Source: Acidipropionibacterium timonense (GTDB lineage: Bacteria > Actinomycetota > Actinomycetes > Propionibacteriales > Propionibacteriaceae). Taken from it: a DNA stretch of 63,628 nt. The notes below the pieces were generated by a model that made no database searches, was not told the DNA's origin, and saw nothing but the letters and a program-made list of their open reading frames with translations. Location of the stretch: NCBI RefSeq assembly GCF_900605005.1, contig NZ_LR027558.1, forward strand, positions 1,592,505-1,656,132, written 5' to 3'. The position numbers and the translations under genes were made by a program. Positions 1 through 8,493 of the stretch are shown here, in pieces. The first letter of the stretch is position 1; each line of letters opens with the position of its first letter.

Positions 1-2
1 AA

Positions 3-1025
3 GAGCCAGGCCCGCCCCCCGCCGGCCGGACCTGTCGGCCGGCTCCCGATCAGCCCCGACACCCCGGCCTGCTCCTCGTCCTGTGGCTCGTCGCGCTGCT
101 CCTGGCCGTCCTCGTCGACGTGCCGGCGCCGACGGTGGCCATGGCCGCCGGACGATCCGACCCACCGGTGCCCGGTCCGGTCGTGCGACCCTTCGACCCA
201 CCCGACAAGCCGTGGTTGCCCGGACATCGGGGGGTCGACATCGCCGCCCCCGTGGGCACCCCCGTGCGCTCTGTGACACCGGGGGTCGTCGTCGTGGCCG
301 GGGTCGTCGTGGACCGGCCGGTCGTCGTCGTCCTCATGGCCGACGGGCGTCGGGTGACCCACCAGCCGGTCGATCCGGCCGTCGAGGTGGGCGACGTCGT
401 CCACCCGGGGCAGGTCCTCGGACACCTGGCAGGCGGGGGCGACTGCGCGACGAGCTGCCTGCACTGGGGCCTCAAGCGCGGCACGACGTACGAGAACCCC
501 TTGTCGCTGTTGGGGTTCGTGCCGGTGCGGTTGCTGCCGGCCGGAAGTCGCCCCGCTCCCCCGCCCGATCCCGGCCCGCAGGAGGTCACCGACCCCCGGG
601 GTCTGCCATCGGCCTCGGGCAGGACGTCGACGATGCTACGGCCGACCTCCGGGCCGGTCTCCTCCCCCTTCGGGATGCGGGTGCACCCGGTGACCGGGGT
701 CCGCAAGCTGCACGACGGCGTCGACCTCGCGTCCCCGTGCGGGACGCCGGTGCGCGCCGGGTACTCGGGGCGCGTCGTGTGGTCGGGCTACAACCGCGCC
801 TGGGGACACCGGGTCGTCGTCGACCATGGACGTGTCGGTGGAGTGCACGTGCGCACCACCTACAACCACCTGGCCTCCTCGGGGCCACCGGTCGGCACGG
901 TGGTCCTGCGTGGCCAGAGCCTGGGTCAGGTGGGGTCGACCGGCTACTCCACCGGGTGTCACCTCCACCTGGGGCTGGAGCGGGACGGGACCCTCATCGA
1001 CCCGGTTCCCTATCTGGGCAGGTGA
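3..1025 (+). CDS. Secreted M23 peptidase with two tandem LytM domains (5' end outside window)
   Basis: The reading frame is open to the left edge, and codons from about position 69 encode a hydrophobic Leu/Val-rich stretch that looks like a signal peptide, so the start lies upstream of the window. Counting from the GTG at 120, a first M23 domain spans about residues 30-130. It has HRGVD (H36, D40) and a CLHWG motif, but Asp stands in front of the first Cys (GDC) where relatives usually have His. A second, complete M23 domain spans about 175-301, with HDGVD (H198) and HLHLGL (H281, H283). Such enzymes cut peptidoglycan cross-bridges or stems. An M23 gene convergent with a xerC-like gene is the common actinobacterial arrangement beside rpsB-tsf. 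Two domains in one chain is less usual. The first may be inactive. Function on peptidoglycan is inferred from the family. Confidence 0.85.
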   Translation, partial: EPGPPPAGRTCRPAPDQPRHPGLLLVLWLVALLLAVLVDVPAPTVAMAAGRSDPPVPGPVVRPFDPPDKPWLPGHRGVDIAAPVGTPVRSVTPGVVVVAGVVVDRPVVVVLMADGRRVTHQPVDPAVEVGDVVHPGQVLGHLAGGGDCATSCLHWGLKRGTTYENPLSLLGFVPVRLLPAGSRPAPPPDPGPQEVTDPRGLPSASGRTSTMLRPTSGPVSSPFGMRVHPVTGVRKLHDGVDLASPCGTPVRAGYSGRVVWSGYNRAWGHRVVVDHGRVGGVHVRTTYNHLASSGPPVGTVVLRGQSLGQVGSTGYSTGCHLHLGLERDGTLIDPVPYLGR

Positions 1026-1043
1026 GGATCTGGGCAGGTGAGG
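1012..1043. repeat. Perfect 16-bp tandem duplication across the M23 stop codon
   Basis: Two exact 16-bp copies lie at 1012-1027 and 1028-1043. The first contains the TGA stop (1023-1025) of the M23 gene and the second repeats that gene tail in the intergenic space. It sits at a convergent junction with the recombinase gene. Confidence 0.9.
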
Positions 1044-1060
1044 GGTCGATGCGCCGGCTG

Positions 1061-1990
1061 TCAGGCCCGGGGGTGCGCGCGCTCGAAGGCGGCACGCAGA
1101 CGTTCGGTCGACACGTGGGTGTAGATCTGCGTCGTAGACAACGACTCGTGCCCGAGCATCTCCTGGACCGATCTGAGGTCTGCCCCGCCCTCGAGCAGGT
1201 GGGTGGCCATGGCGTGTCGCAGCCCGTGGGGGCCGAGGTCGGGTGCGTCGTCGTCGAGACGAAGGTGCTGGTGGACGATCCGCCGGACGACCCGCTGGTC
1301 GATGCGGCCACCCCGGGTTCCAAGGAGGACTGCCCGGCCCGAGGCCGGCGTCACCCATTCCCCGCGCCGGGCCAGCCACCGGTCGAGGGCGGCCCAGGCC
1401 GGGGCACCCAGCGGCACGGTGCGTTCCTTGTCGCCCTTGCCCGTCACGCGGATCGTGTCGCGGTCCCGGTCGAGGTCGTCGAGGTCGAGCCCGCACAGTT
1501 CCGAGACACGCACTCCCCCGGCGTAGAGCACCTCGAGGATGGCGGCGTCGCGGCGACCTCGAGGCGTGGGGTCGTCGCCGGCCCGGGCGACGGCGTCGTC
1601 CATGACCCTGCGGGCCTGGTCGGCGGTGAGCACCTTCGGCAGTCGCCGTGGCACCTTGGCGGCTCTCAGCCCGGCAGCGGGGTCGGTGTCGACGAGGCCC
1701 TCGGCGCGCGCCCAGCGGAAGAAGCTGCGGGCACTGGCCCAGTGCCGCTGCATCGTCGCCGGGGAGGCCCCGCCCTGGCGCGATGCGGCCAGCCAGTCAC
1801 GGAGTTCGGCCAGGTCGACCTCGGCCAGTCTGGTGATGCCGTGCTCGTGAGCATGCACCATGAGCCCCTCGAGGTCGCGCCGGTAGGCACGCACGGTGTT
1901 CGCCGAACGCCGGATCGCCACGAGGTGGTCGCAGAAGTCGTCGATCGGCACGCCGAGGGCAGCAGGAACAGTGGTCGTCATCGGCTCCAC
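1061..1990 (-). CDS. xerC: Tyrosine recombinase XerC-like
   Basis: This 309-residue protein has the two-domain layout of Xer recombinases: an N-terminal SAM-like core-binding domain (about 15-100) and a C-terminal catalytic domain (about 120-300). Visible catalytic motifs are the Arg in GGVRVSEL, the [12 protein letters not shown] block (HxxR), LGHESLSTT, and the Tyr nucleophile in TQIYTH. Length and motifs match XerC/XerD, which resolve chromosome dimers at dif. No phage or integron genes are adjacent, so a housekeeping role is likely. Chromosomal position next to an M23 peptidase supports XerC rather than XerD. The start could be the ATG at 1990 or the one at 1981. Confidence 0.9.
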   Translation of the reverse strand: MEPMTTTVPAALGVPIDDFCDHLVAIRRSANTVRAYRRDLEGLMVHAHEHGITRLAEVDLAELRDWLAASRQGGASPATMQRHWASARSFFRWARAEGLVDTDPAAGLRAAKVPRRLPKVLTADQARRVMDDAVARAGDDPTPRGRRDAAILEVLYAGGVRVSELCGLDLDDLDRDRDTIRVTGKGDKERTVPLGAPAWAALDRWLARRGEWVTPASGRAVLLGTRGGRIDQRVVRRIVHQHLRLDDDAPDLGPHGLRHAMATHLLEGGADLRSVQEMLGHESLSTTQIYTHVSTERLRAAFERAHPRA

Positions 1991-2034
1991 TGTCCCACCC
2001 CGACGTCGACGCGTCGAGGTTCTAGGCTCACCCC

Positions 2035-3072
2035 ATGCAGCGCACCCCCGTCCTCATCTGCGGAACGACGACTCCCCACGGCACCGGCGGCATCTCGACC
2101 TGGCTGGTCTCCTGGCCGGAGCAACCGGACGGCGAGCCCGCGCCCACCGCCGAGCAGACCGGCGCGCTCACCCTCGGTGACGCGAGCTGGGTGACGCCGG
2201 TCGGCGACCGTCTGGCGGTCATCGGCGAACGGGATCATCACCTGTGGCTGGTGCGTCCAGGGGAATGTCCGACGGTCGAGGCAGACCTCGACCTCGTCGG
2301 CGGTGAGCCGTGCCATGCCGCCCTCGACCCCACCGGGCGGATCCTGGCGGTGGCGCACTACGGATCGGGCGAGGTGAGCCTCGTCGACCTCGACTCGTGG
2401 GGCCGTCCACCGCACGTGCTCACCCGGTGCGGATTCGAGGGACACGGACCGGTCGCCGACCGCCAGGCCGGCGCCCACGCCCACCACATCCTCTGGCTCG
2501 ACCGCACCCACCTCGCGCTGTGCGACCTCGGCTCCGACCTCGTGCGCATCCTGCGGCTCTCCGACGCCGGTCTGGAGCAGGTCGGCGAGCTGAGGACGCC
2601 CGCCGGACTGGGACCCCGGCACGCCGTGCTGCGTCGGGACGGCGGCAAACAGGTCCTCACCGTCACCGGTGAGTTGTCAGGCTCGGTGTTCAGCTGGTCG
2701 CGCCCGGCCGGTGAGGACGCCTGGGCGCGGCAGTGGCGTCCGGTCGTGGAGACGCCGACATCCCGGCAGCCGGGAGCAGTCCCCTCGGGGCTGGTCCCGG
2801 GGCCCGACGGGACCCTCCTCGTCGCCAACCGCGGGACCGGCACGCTCGGCGTCCTGCGAGGGAGGTTCGGCCGACTCACCCTGACCGACGAGGTCCCGCT
2901 GTCCGGACGTCACCCCCGCGACCTCACCAGTGATGGCTCCCGCGTGTGGGTGGCAGACCGGGCCGAGGGGACCGTCGAGTGCCTCACCCTCGGTGAGGAC
3001 GGCGCCCGACGCGAGCTGGTGCTGGCGTACCACGGCGCCAGCCGGGTGCTCGTCGGACCCACGCTGGGCTGA
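2035..3072 (+). CDS. Lactonase-family beta-propeller protein (putative 6-phosphogluconolactonase, YbhE type)
   Basis: The 345-residue protein has the repeating blades of the lactonase (PF10282) seven-bladed propeller. Family-like segments include HAHHILW near the middle, [20 protein letters not shown] and [18 protein letters not shown]. In E. coli the YbhE/Pgl type hydrolyses 6-phosphogluconolactone in the pentose phosphate pathway. It carries no signal peptide, consistent with a cytosolic enzyme. A second, unrelated 6-phosphogluconolactonase of the DevB type lies at 38503, so this one may act on another lactone or be redundant. It is followed by the deformylase gene on the same strand. Confidence 0.75.
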   Translation: MQRTPVLICGTTTPHGTGGISTWLVSWPEQPDGEPAPTAEQTGALTLGDASWVTPVGDRLAVIGERDHHLWLVRPGECPTVEADLDLVGGEPCHAALDPTGRILAVAHYGSGEVSLVDLDSWGRPPHVLTRCGFEGHGPVADRQAGAHAHHILWLDRTHLALCDLGSDLVRILRLSDAGLEQVGELRTPAGLGPRHAVLRRDGGKQVLTVTGELSGSVFSWSRPAGEDAWARQWRPVVETPTSRQPGAVPSGLVPGPDGTLLVANRGTGTLGVLRGRFGRLTLTDEVPLSGRHPRDLTSDGSRVWVADRAEGTVECLTLGEDGARRELVLAYHGASRVLVGPTLG

Positions 3073-3172
3073 GGACGGTCCCGACCGGGCCGGCCGGCGT
3101 GCCACAATGAACGGTCGAACAGCCATCACGTCGCCGGTCGGACCGCCCACGGCGACATCGCGAGGAGTAGCC

Positions 3173-3775
3173 ATGCGCAAGCACACCCCCAACGACGACC
3201 CCCGCTGGGAGGACCTCCTCACCGGGGGGACCCTGCGCCGGGTGACCCGGTGGGGTGAGCCCGTGCTCCACGCGAGGACGGCACCGATCACGCAGTTCGA
3301 CGACGACCTGCACACCCTCATCCGCGACATGTTCGCCACCATGGACGCCGCAGACGGGGTCGGCCTGGCAGCCACGCAGGTCGGCGAGAGCCTGGCACTG
3401 TTCGTGTACATCTGCCCCGACGACGACAACGTCGTCCACCACGGCGCCATCTGCAACCCGGTCGTCACCCTGCCGGAGGGCCGCGACCGTCACCTCGTCG
3501 CCCACGACGAGGGATGTCTGTCGTGGCCGGGCGGGTTCCAGCAGTTGGCCCGACCCGACCTGGCGACCTGCGAGGGCCAGGATCCCTGGGGCAACGCCGT
3601 CACCGTCACCGGCACCGGGTTCTTCGCCCGCTGCCTGCAGCACGAGACCGACCACTGCAACGGCATCGTCTTCGGCGATCGACTGTCGAAGCGATCACGG
3701 CGCAAGTTGGACGAGCAGCACGCCGAACTCGACCACCTCTACCCGGCCGACTGGCCGGTCCACCCCAAGGGCTGA
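3173..3775 (+). CDS. def: Peptide deformylase
   Basis: Removes the formyl group from the N-terminal Met of new proteins. All three family motifs are present: GVGLAATQVG, EGCLSWPG with the metal-binding Cys, and QHETDH with the two metal-binding His and catalytic Glu. The ATG at 3173 follows a CGAGGAG ribosome site and gives 200 residues. An upstream in-frame ATG at 3107 lacks a good ribosome site. The Asp/His-rich C-terminus (about 180-200) is an ordinary extension. The gene ends against the convergent rRNA methyltransferase, with a tandem repeat between them. Confidence 0.93.
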   Translation: MRKHTPNDDPRWEDLLTGGTLRRVTRWGEPVLHARTAPITQFDDDLHTLIRDMFATMDAADGVGLAATQVGESLALFVYICPDDDNVVHHGAICNPVVTLPEGRDRHLVAHDEGCLSWPGGFQQLARPDLATCEGQDPWGNAVTVTGTGFFARCLQHETDHCNGIVFGDRLSKRSRRKLDEQHAELDHLYPADWPVHPKG

Positions 3776-3809
3776 GGGCCGTCACCCCGCGCGCTGCGGG
3801 CGTTGCTCG

Positions 3810-3901
3810 CCCAGCGCATGACATGCCCTATTCACCCAGCGCATGACATGCCCTATTCACCCAGCGCATGACATGCCCTATTCACCCAGCGCATGACATG
3901 C
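3810..3901. repeat. 25-bp tandem repeat, 3.7 copies, built from the tail of the adjacent methyltransferase gene
   Basis: Three perfect 25-bp copies lie at 3810-3834, 3835-3859 and 3860-3884, followed by 17 bp of a fourth (3885-3901). The last copies are the 3' end of the minus-strand methyltransferase gene, including its TAG stop (3878-3880). Each unit contains the 11-bp palindrome GCATGACATGC. It lies between convergent genes. Confidence 0.95.
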
Positions 3902-4693
3902 GACGGCCGCAGCGGCGGCGACGTTGAGCGAGTCGACTCCCCGCGCCATGGGAATCCGCACGACGACGTCGGCCTGACCGATCCAGTGCGACGACAGGCC
4001 CGCCCCCTCGGTCCCCATGAGAAGGGCCACCTTGCGCGGCCGCTCCCGCAGCTCGGCGGCGAACTCGTCCAGACCCACCGAATCGTCCGACAACGCCATC
4101 GCCGCCACCGTGAACCCGTGTTCCTTGAGCCGCAACAGCCCCTGCGACCAGTCCTCCAGCCGCGCCCAGGGCAGGGCGAAGACCGTCCCCATCGACGTCT
4201 TGATCGCCCGGCGGTACAACGGGTCGGCTGCTCTCGGGGCCAGCAGGACGCCGTCCCACCCCAGGCCGGCGGCGCACCGGATGATCGCCCCGACATTGGT
4301 GTGGTCGACGATGTCCTCGCAGACGACCAGACGTCGCGCCCCCAGCAGGTCCTCGGCCCTCCATCGGGTCTGCCGCTCCATCGACGCCAGCGCACCACGG
4401 TGCACGTGGAAGCCGGTGACCTGCTCGGCCATCGACTCGGTCAGGACGTACACCGGGGCATCGACGGCGTCGAGCAGATCACGCAGCCCGTCGATCCACC
4501 GCGGCGCCAGGAGGAACGATCGCGGGCGGTACCCGGCTTCGCACGCCCGCCGGATGACTTTGGCCCCCTCGGCGATGAAGAGCCCCTCCGCGGCCTCCAG
4601 GCTGCGCCTCAGACTGACGTCGCGCAGGCTCACGTAGTCCGCGAGCCGCGGGTCGGCCGGGTCGGTGATGTCGATGAATCGGGCCACCGGCAC
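3878..4693 (-). CDS. SpoU/TrmH-family RNA 2'-O-methyltransferase
   Basis: This is a 271-residue SPOUT enzyme that transfers methyl from S-adenosylmethionine to a ribose 2'-OH in rRNA or tRNA. The N-terminal substrate-binding domain (about 20-95) has the typical LFIAEGAKVI segment. The C-terminal SpoU domain shows motif 1 (DHTNVGAIIRCAA), motif 2 (LLMGTEGAGLS) and motif 3 (IPMARGVDSLNVAAAAAV), which form the trefoil-knot SAM site. The exact substrate cannot be told from sequence. It resembles the group often annotated as 23S rRNA methyltransferase. Its last codons have been tandemly duplicated downstream. Confidence 0.88.
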   Translation of the reverse strand: MPVARFIDITDPADPRLADYVSLRDVSLRRSLEAAEGLFIAEGAKVIRRACEAGYRPRSFLLAPRWIDGLRDLLDAVDAPVYVLTESMAEQVTGFHVHRGALASMERQTRWRAEDLLGARRLVVCEDIVDHTNVGAIIRCAAGLGWDGVLLAPRAADPLYRRAIKTSMGTVFALPWARLEDWSQGLLRLKEHGFTVAAMALSDDSVGLDEFAAELRERPRKVALLMGTEGAGLSSHWIGQADVVVRIPMARGVDSLNVAAAAAVACHALGE

Positions 4694-4742
4694 AACCTAC
4701 CGCCGCAGCCGAGGCCGGCCCCGGGGCCCTAGGGTGTCAGCC

Positions 4743-5723
4743 ATGAGTTCGCGCCGGCGTCCGCCCATCGACCGCTTCGTCCTCGCCATCATCATCAGCG
4801 CGATCATCGGTTCCCTGCTGCCGGCCCGCGGACCCATGGTGCCGGTGGTCAGTGACGGCGTCCTCGTCATGGTCTTCCTCCTGTTCTTCCTCTACGGGGC
4901 GCGACTGGAACCGTCCGAGACCCTCGCTGGCCTACGTCACTGGCGACTGCACGGGCTCATCATGGCCTTCACCTTCGTCATGTTCCCGTTGCTCGGCATC
5001 GGCCTGCGCCTCCTCGTGCCCTGGGCCCTGCCGCCGGCGCTCTACGCCGGAGTGATGTGGATCTGTCTGGTGCCCTCCACGGTGCAGTCGTCGATCAACT
5101 TCACCTCGATAGCCCACGGCAACGTCGCCGGGGCGATCGTCGCGGCGACGACGTCGAACCTCATCGGGACCTTCCTCACCCCGGTGCTGGCGATGTTCCT
5201 CATGACGACCAGCGGTGGGCTGCACATCGACGCCAGGTCTTTCCTCGACGTCATCGTCCAGTTGCTTCTGCCGTTCGTCCTCGGCCAGCTGTCACGACGG
5301 TGGACGGCGAGCTTCGTGACGACGCACCGCAAACCCCTCAAGTTCGTCGACCAGGGAGTCATCATCCTCGTCGTCTACTCGGCCTTCTCGGCAGGGATGC
5401 GCGAACACATGTGGTCGCTGGTGAGCCCGACATCCCTGGCCGTCGTCGTCATCGTCTGCCTGGCACTGCTCGCCTTCGCCCTGTGGATCACCTGGGCCAC
5501 CTCGGGCTGGCTCGGGTTCAACCGCGGCGACCGCATCGCCATCCAGTTCTGCGGCACGAAGAAGTCGCTGGCCACCGGGCTCCCCATGGCCACGGTCCTC
5601 TTCGCCGGTCAGCCCGTCGGACTCATCGTCCTGCCGCTCATGATCTTCCACATGACCCAGCTCGTGGCGTGCGGCACCCTGGCCGGACGCTACGCGGAAC
5701 AGGACGCGCAGGTCACGACCTGA
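4743..5723 (+). CDS. Bile acid:sodium symporter (SBF-like) family membrane protein
   Basis: A 326-residue, strongly hydrophobic protein with about nine to ten membrane segments, starting with RFVLAIIISAIIGSLLP. It resembles the PF13593 SBF-like branch (yeast Rch1 and bacterial YfeH types). Conserved-looking elements are FFLYGARLEP near residue 65, STVQSSINFTSIAHGN near 125, and FCGTKKSLATGLPMA near 290, which corresponds to the sodium-site crossover region. The substrate is unknown; the family name should not be read as proof of bile acid transport. The ATG at 4743 follows the minus-strand methyltransferase divergently, with about 50 bp between the starts. Confidence 0.8.
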   Translation: MSSRRRPPIDRFVLAIIISAIIGSLLPARGPMVPVVSDGVLVMVFLLFFLYGARLEPSETLAGLRHWRLHGLIMAFTFVMFPLLGIGLRLLVPWALPPALYAGVMWICLVPSTVQSSINFTSIAHGNVAGAIVAATTSNLIGTFLTPVLAMFLMTTSGGLHIDARSFLDVIVQLLLPFVLGQLSRRWTASFVTTHRKPLKFVDQGVIILVVYSAFSAGMREHMWSLVSPTSLAVVVIVCLALLAFALWITWATSGWLGFNRGDRIAIQFCGTKKSLATGLPMATVLFAGQPVGLIVLPLMIFHMTQLVACGTLAGRYAEQDAQVTT

Positions 5724-5814
5724 GACACGTCGCGCTGGTCGACCCGACGCGCCGCGATGAGCTGCCCCGGCCCGATGAGCCGGGATCGGCGGGGCACGCC
5801 GCCAGCGGCCGGCC

Positions 5815-6999
5815 TCAGCCCTCGTCGGGCTGCGTCGGCCCCCAGTCCTGGACCGTCGCCTCCTCGGAAAACCGCTGGGGAGCCGGCGTCAACTCCTCAG
5901 GGGCCTGCGGGGCGGGCACGGAGTGCTGACGGACGCCGGGATTCTCGAGCTTGGCGGCCTCCTCGATGGCCTGCTGGACGGTGGCGTCGGAGGCCTCCTT
6001 CTCGTCGGCCTTCTGCTGGGCGATCTCGGCGAAGACGTCGACCTTCTCCGGCGCCTTGAAGTGTCCCGGGTCGGCAGCCTCATAGGGCGTCCGGGCGTCG
6101 CCGTCATGGCCGACCATCGATCCCAGCCCCCGCAGGGCGTCATTGAGCTCGGAGGGAATGACCCACACCTTGTTCGCATCGCCACGGGCCAGGGTCGGCA
6201 GCATCTGCATGTACTGGTAGGCCAGCAGACCCTGATCGGGCTGTCCGGCATGGATGGCGCCGAAGACGGTCGTGATGGCCTGGGCCTCGCCCTCGGCACG
6301 CAGCATCTGGGCCTGACGGTCGGCCTGGGCACGCAGCACCGCGGCCTCCCGATCGCCCTGGGCGCGGAGGATCGCCGACTCCCGGTCACCGCCGGCGGCG
6401 AGGATCTGGGACTGACGCTGGCCCTCCGCCAGGAGGATGGCGGCTCGCTTGTCACGCTCGGCTCGGGCGCCCTTCTCCATGGCGTCACGGATCGTCGGCG
6501 GGGGCTCGATGGCGCGCAGCTCGACACGGTTGACCTTGATGCCCCACTTTCCGGTGGCCTCGTCGAGGACCGAACGGAGCTTCTGGTTGATCTCCTCGCG
6601 GCTCGTGAGGGCCGCCTCCATGTCCATTCCACCGATGATGTTGCGCAGGGTCGTCATGGTGAGCTGTTCGATGGCCGTCTTGTACGACTGGGCCTCGTAG
6701 GCCGCACGCTCCGGATCGACGATCTGGAAGTAGATGACCGAGTCGATGTTGACCATGAGGTTGTCCTCGGTGATGACACCCTGCGGCGGGAAGGGGACGA
6801 CCTGCTCGCGCATGTCGAGGTTGTACTGGACGTGGTCGAGGATCGGGATGACCAGATGCGGGCCGGGATTGAGCCGCCGGTGGAACTTGCCGAGCCGCTC
6901 GACGAGACCGATCTTCTGCTGGTGGATGATCTTGACGCTCGAAGCGAGAGCGACGAGGACGACCACCAGGATGATGAGACCGACGATGAGTTCGGGCAT
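5815..6999 (-). CDS. SPFH/stomatin-prohibitin family membrane protein
   Basis: A 394-residue protein with one N-terminal membrane helix (LIVGLIILVVVLVALASSV), a stomatin-like SPFH domain (about 25-185, including QQKIGLVERLGKF and PGPHLVIPILD), an Ala/Arg/Glu-rich coiled coil (about 195-275) and an acidic Pro-rich tail. Such proteins form membrane-bound oligomers in functional microdomains. It sits downstream of an NfeD gene; NfeD-stomatin pairs are a well-known partnership. The ATG at 6999 has a GAGGAG site and precedes the membrane helix directly. Confidence 0.9.
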   Translation of the reverse strand: MPELIVGLIILVVVLVALASSVKIIHQQKIGLVERLGKFHRRLNPGPHLVIPILDHVQYNLDMREQVVPFPPQGVITEDNLMVNIDSVIYFQIVDPERAAYEAQSYKTAIEQLTMTTLRNIIGGMDMEAALTSREEINQKLRSVLDEATGKWGIKVNRVELRAIEPPPTIRDAMEKGARAERDKRAAILLAEGQRQSQILAAGGDRESAILRAQGDREAAVLRAQADRQAQMLRAEGEAQAITTVFGAIHAGQPDQGLLAYQYMQMLPTLARGDANKVWVIPSELNDALRGLGSMVGHDGDARTPYEAADPGHFKAPEKVDVFAEIAQQKADEKEASDATVQQAIEEAAKLENPGVRQHSVPAPQAPEELTPAPQRFSEEATVQDWGPTQPDEG

Positions 7000-7090
7000 G
7001 GGAAGCTCCTCAGCAGGCGACGGGGTCCCGGACCGTTCCGGGATCACCTCAGTCTGCCACCCGGGTAGGTCAGGACGCGACGGAATCCGC

Positions 7091-7182
7091 CGGCCCACTC
7101 ACGCGGACTGACGCGCTCAGTTCACGAGGGCTGACGCGCACAGTTCACGAGGGCTGACGCGCACAAGTCATGAGGGCTGGCG
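7091..7182. repeat. 23-bp tandem repeats derived from the nfeD gene tail
   Basis: Four 23-bp units run 7160-7182, 7137-7159, 7114-7136 and 7091-7113. The first contains the end and TGA stop (7168-7170) of the minus-strand nfeD gene, the next two are close copies that keep the stop region, and the last is diverged. They fill most of the space before the SPFH gene. Confidence 0.85.
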
Positions 7183-7650
7183 CCCGGGCCACCCCAACTC
7201 GGCGTCGGCCGGGTACACCAGCAGGGTCGTCCCCTCGACGCCGTAGACCTCGACCCGCTCCCCGTCCTCGACGACCCGGCCCGGGGTGACCAGACGTGCC
7301 GTCCACGTGTCCCCGTTGACCTTGACCTCACCCCTGCCATCGGTGACCTGCCCGACGGCGACCCCCTCGGCACCGACGAGGCTGTCCAGGGACGAGCGGT
7401 ACCCCGGCGAATTGCGCACCCGGCGCAGCAGGGTCGGGCGCAGCACCGCCAGCAGCAGTACGGCGACGACGACCGCGACGATGACCTGGGCCAGCCACAT
7501 GCCCGGGAGCACGGCTGCCGTCACCGCCCCGGCCAGGGCGCCGGCCGCGATCATGAGCAGTGTGAAGTCGCCGGTGAGCATCTCGAGGCAGGCCAGCACG
7601 GCCGAGGCGACGAGCCAGGCCAACCACAGGTGTCTGCTGAAGTAGTTCAT
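7168..7650 (-). CDS. NfeD family membrane protein
   Basis: A 160-residue protein with a membrane region of about three or four helices (residues 8-75) followed by a soluble OB-fold-like domain (about 95-150) with the typical GEVKVNGDTWTARL segment. This is the short NfeD form lacking the ClpP-like protease domain. NfeD proteins partner with stomatin/SPFH proteins, and the SPFH gene lies directly downstream on the same strand. It starts only 4 bp after the ABC ATPase stop, so the three genes probably form one transcript. Confidence 0.85.
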   Translation of the reverse strand: MNYFSRHLWLAWLVASAVLACLEMLTGDFTLLMIAAGALAGAVTAAVLPGMWLAQVIVAVVVAVLLLAVLRPTLLRRVRNSPGYRSSLDSLVGAEGVAVGQVTDGRGEVKVNGDTWTARLVTPGRVVEDGERVEVYGVEGTTLLVYPADAELGWPGRQPS

Positions 7651-7654
7651 GACC

Positions 7655-8443
7655 TCACCCCCTGCCGGCCCGGGCGCTCCATCGTCCATCCTCGTGCCCG
7701 ACCTCCAGGTCCATGCCGAAGGCCCGGCTGAGCACCTGCGAGGTGAGGGTCCGCTCGATCGGACCGGCCTCGACGATCCGGCCTGCCGACAGGACGAGGG
7801 CATGGGTGATGCCCCAGGGGATCTCCTCCATGTGGTGCGTGACGAGCACCGTCGCCGGGGCGTCAGGGTCGGTGCAGATCTGGCTCATGACGCCGACGAG
7901 CTGTTCACGGCCGGCCAGGTCGAGTCCGGCGGCCGGCTCGTCGAGCAGCAGCAGCTCCGGGTCGGTCATGAGGGCCCGGGCGATCTCGACCCGCTTGCGC
8001 TCCCCCTCGCTGAGGGTGCCGTAGGTCCGATCCTCGAGACCGGCCAGTCCCATCTGCGCGACGAGCGCGGCGGCACGGGCCTCGTCCATGGGATCGTAGG
8101 CCTCGCGCCAGCGTCCCAGGACCGCCCAGGCGGCCGAGACGACGACATTGCGCACGGTCTCCGACTCCGGGATGCGATGGGCCAGGGCTGAGGAGGAGAC
8201 GCCGATCCGCGGCCGGAGCTCGAAGACGTCGACGGCTCCGAGGATCTCGTCGAGGATCTCGACCAGGCCGCTGGTCGGGAACATCTGGGCGGCGAGGATC
8301 TGCAGCAGGGTCGTCTTCCCGGCCCCGTTGGGCCCGACGAGGACCCACCGCTCGCCCTCGTCGACGACCCAGTTGACGTCGTCGAGGATGATGGTTCCAC
8401 CACGTCGGACGGTGACGTCGGCCAACTGCACCACTGCGCTCAT
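7655..8443 (-). CDS. ABC transporter ATP-binding protein (no permease nearby)
   Basis: A 262-residue ATPase with Walker A GPNGAGKT (about residue 38), signature LSEGERKR, Walker B LLLLDEPAAGLD and H-loop VTHH. The signature with Glu in place of the second Gly and the absence of any adjacent permease resemble the stand-alone ModF/YlmA-like ATPases. It is first in a probable operon with nfeD and the SPFH gene. Its start faces the start of the 8494 gene 50 bp away, so a divergent promoter lies there. Substrate or role is not determinable. Confidence 0.85.
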   Translation of the reverse strand: MSAVVQLADVTVRRGGTIILDDVNWVVDEGERWVLVGPNGAGKTTLLQILAAQMFPTSGLVEILDEILGAVDVFELRPRIGVSSSALAHRIPESETVRNVVVSAAWAVLGRWREAYDPMDEARAAALVAQMGLAGLEDRTYGTLSEGERKRVEIARALMTDPELLLLDEPAAGLDLAGREQLVGVMSQICTDPDAPATVLVTHHMEEIPWGITHALVLSAGRIVEAGPIERTLTSQVLSRAFGMDLEVGHEDGRWSARAGRG

Positions 8444-8493
8444 GGACGTGACGCTACCGCACCCCCACCCCGGGTCGCGCCTATCGTCGAGGG

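Noticed and set aside
83-2194. 703-codon open frame overlapping the M23 and xerC genes
   Set aside because: Arg/Gly/Pro-rich noise in a third frame of GC-rich DNA; the real genes in the other frames have full domains.
3107-3175. Upstream start of peptide deformylase at 3107
   Set aside because: No ribosome site, and the extra 22 residues are unlike the family; 3173 has CGAGGAG.
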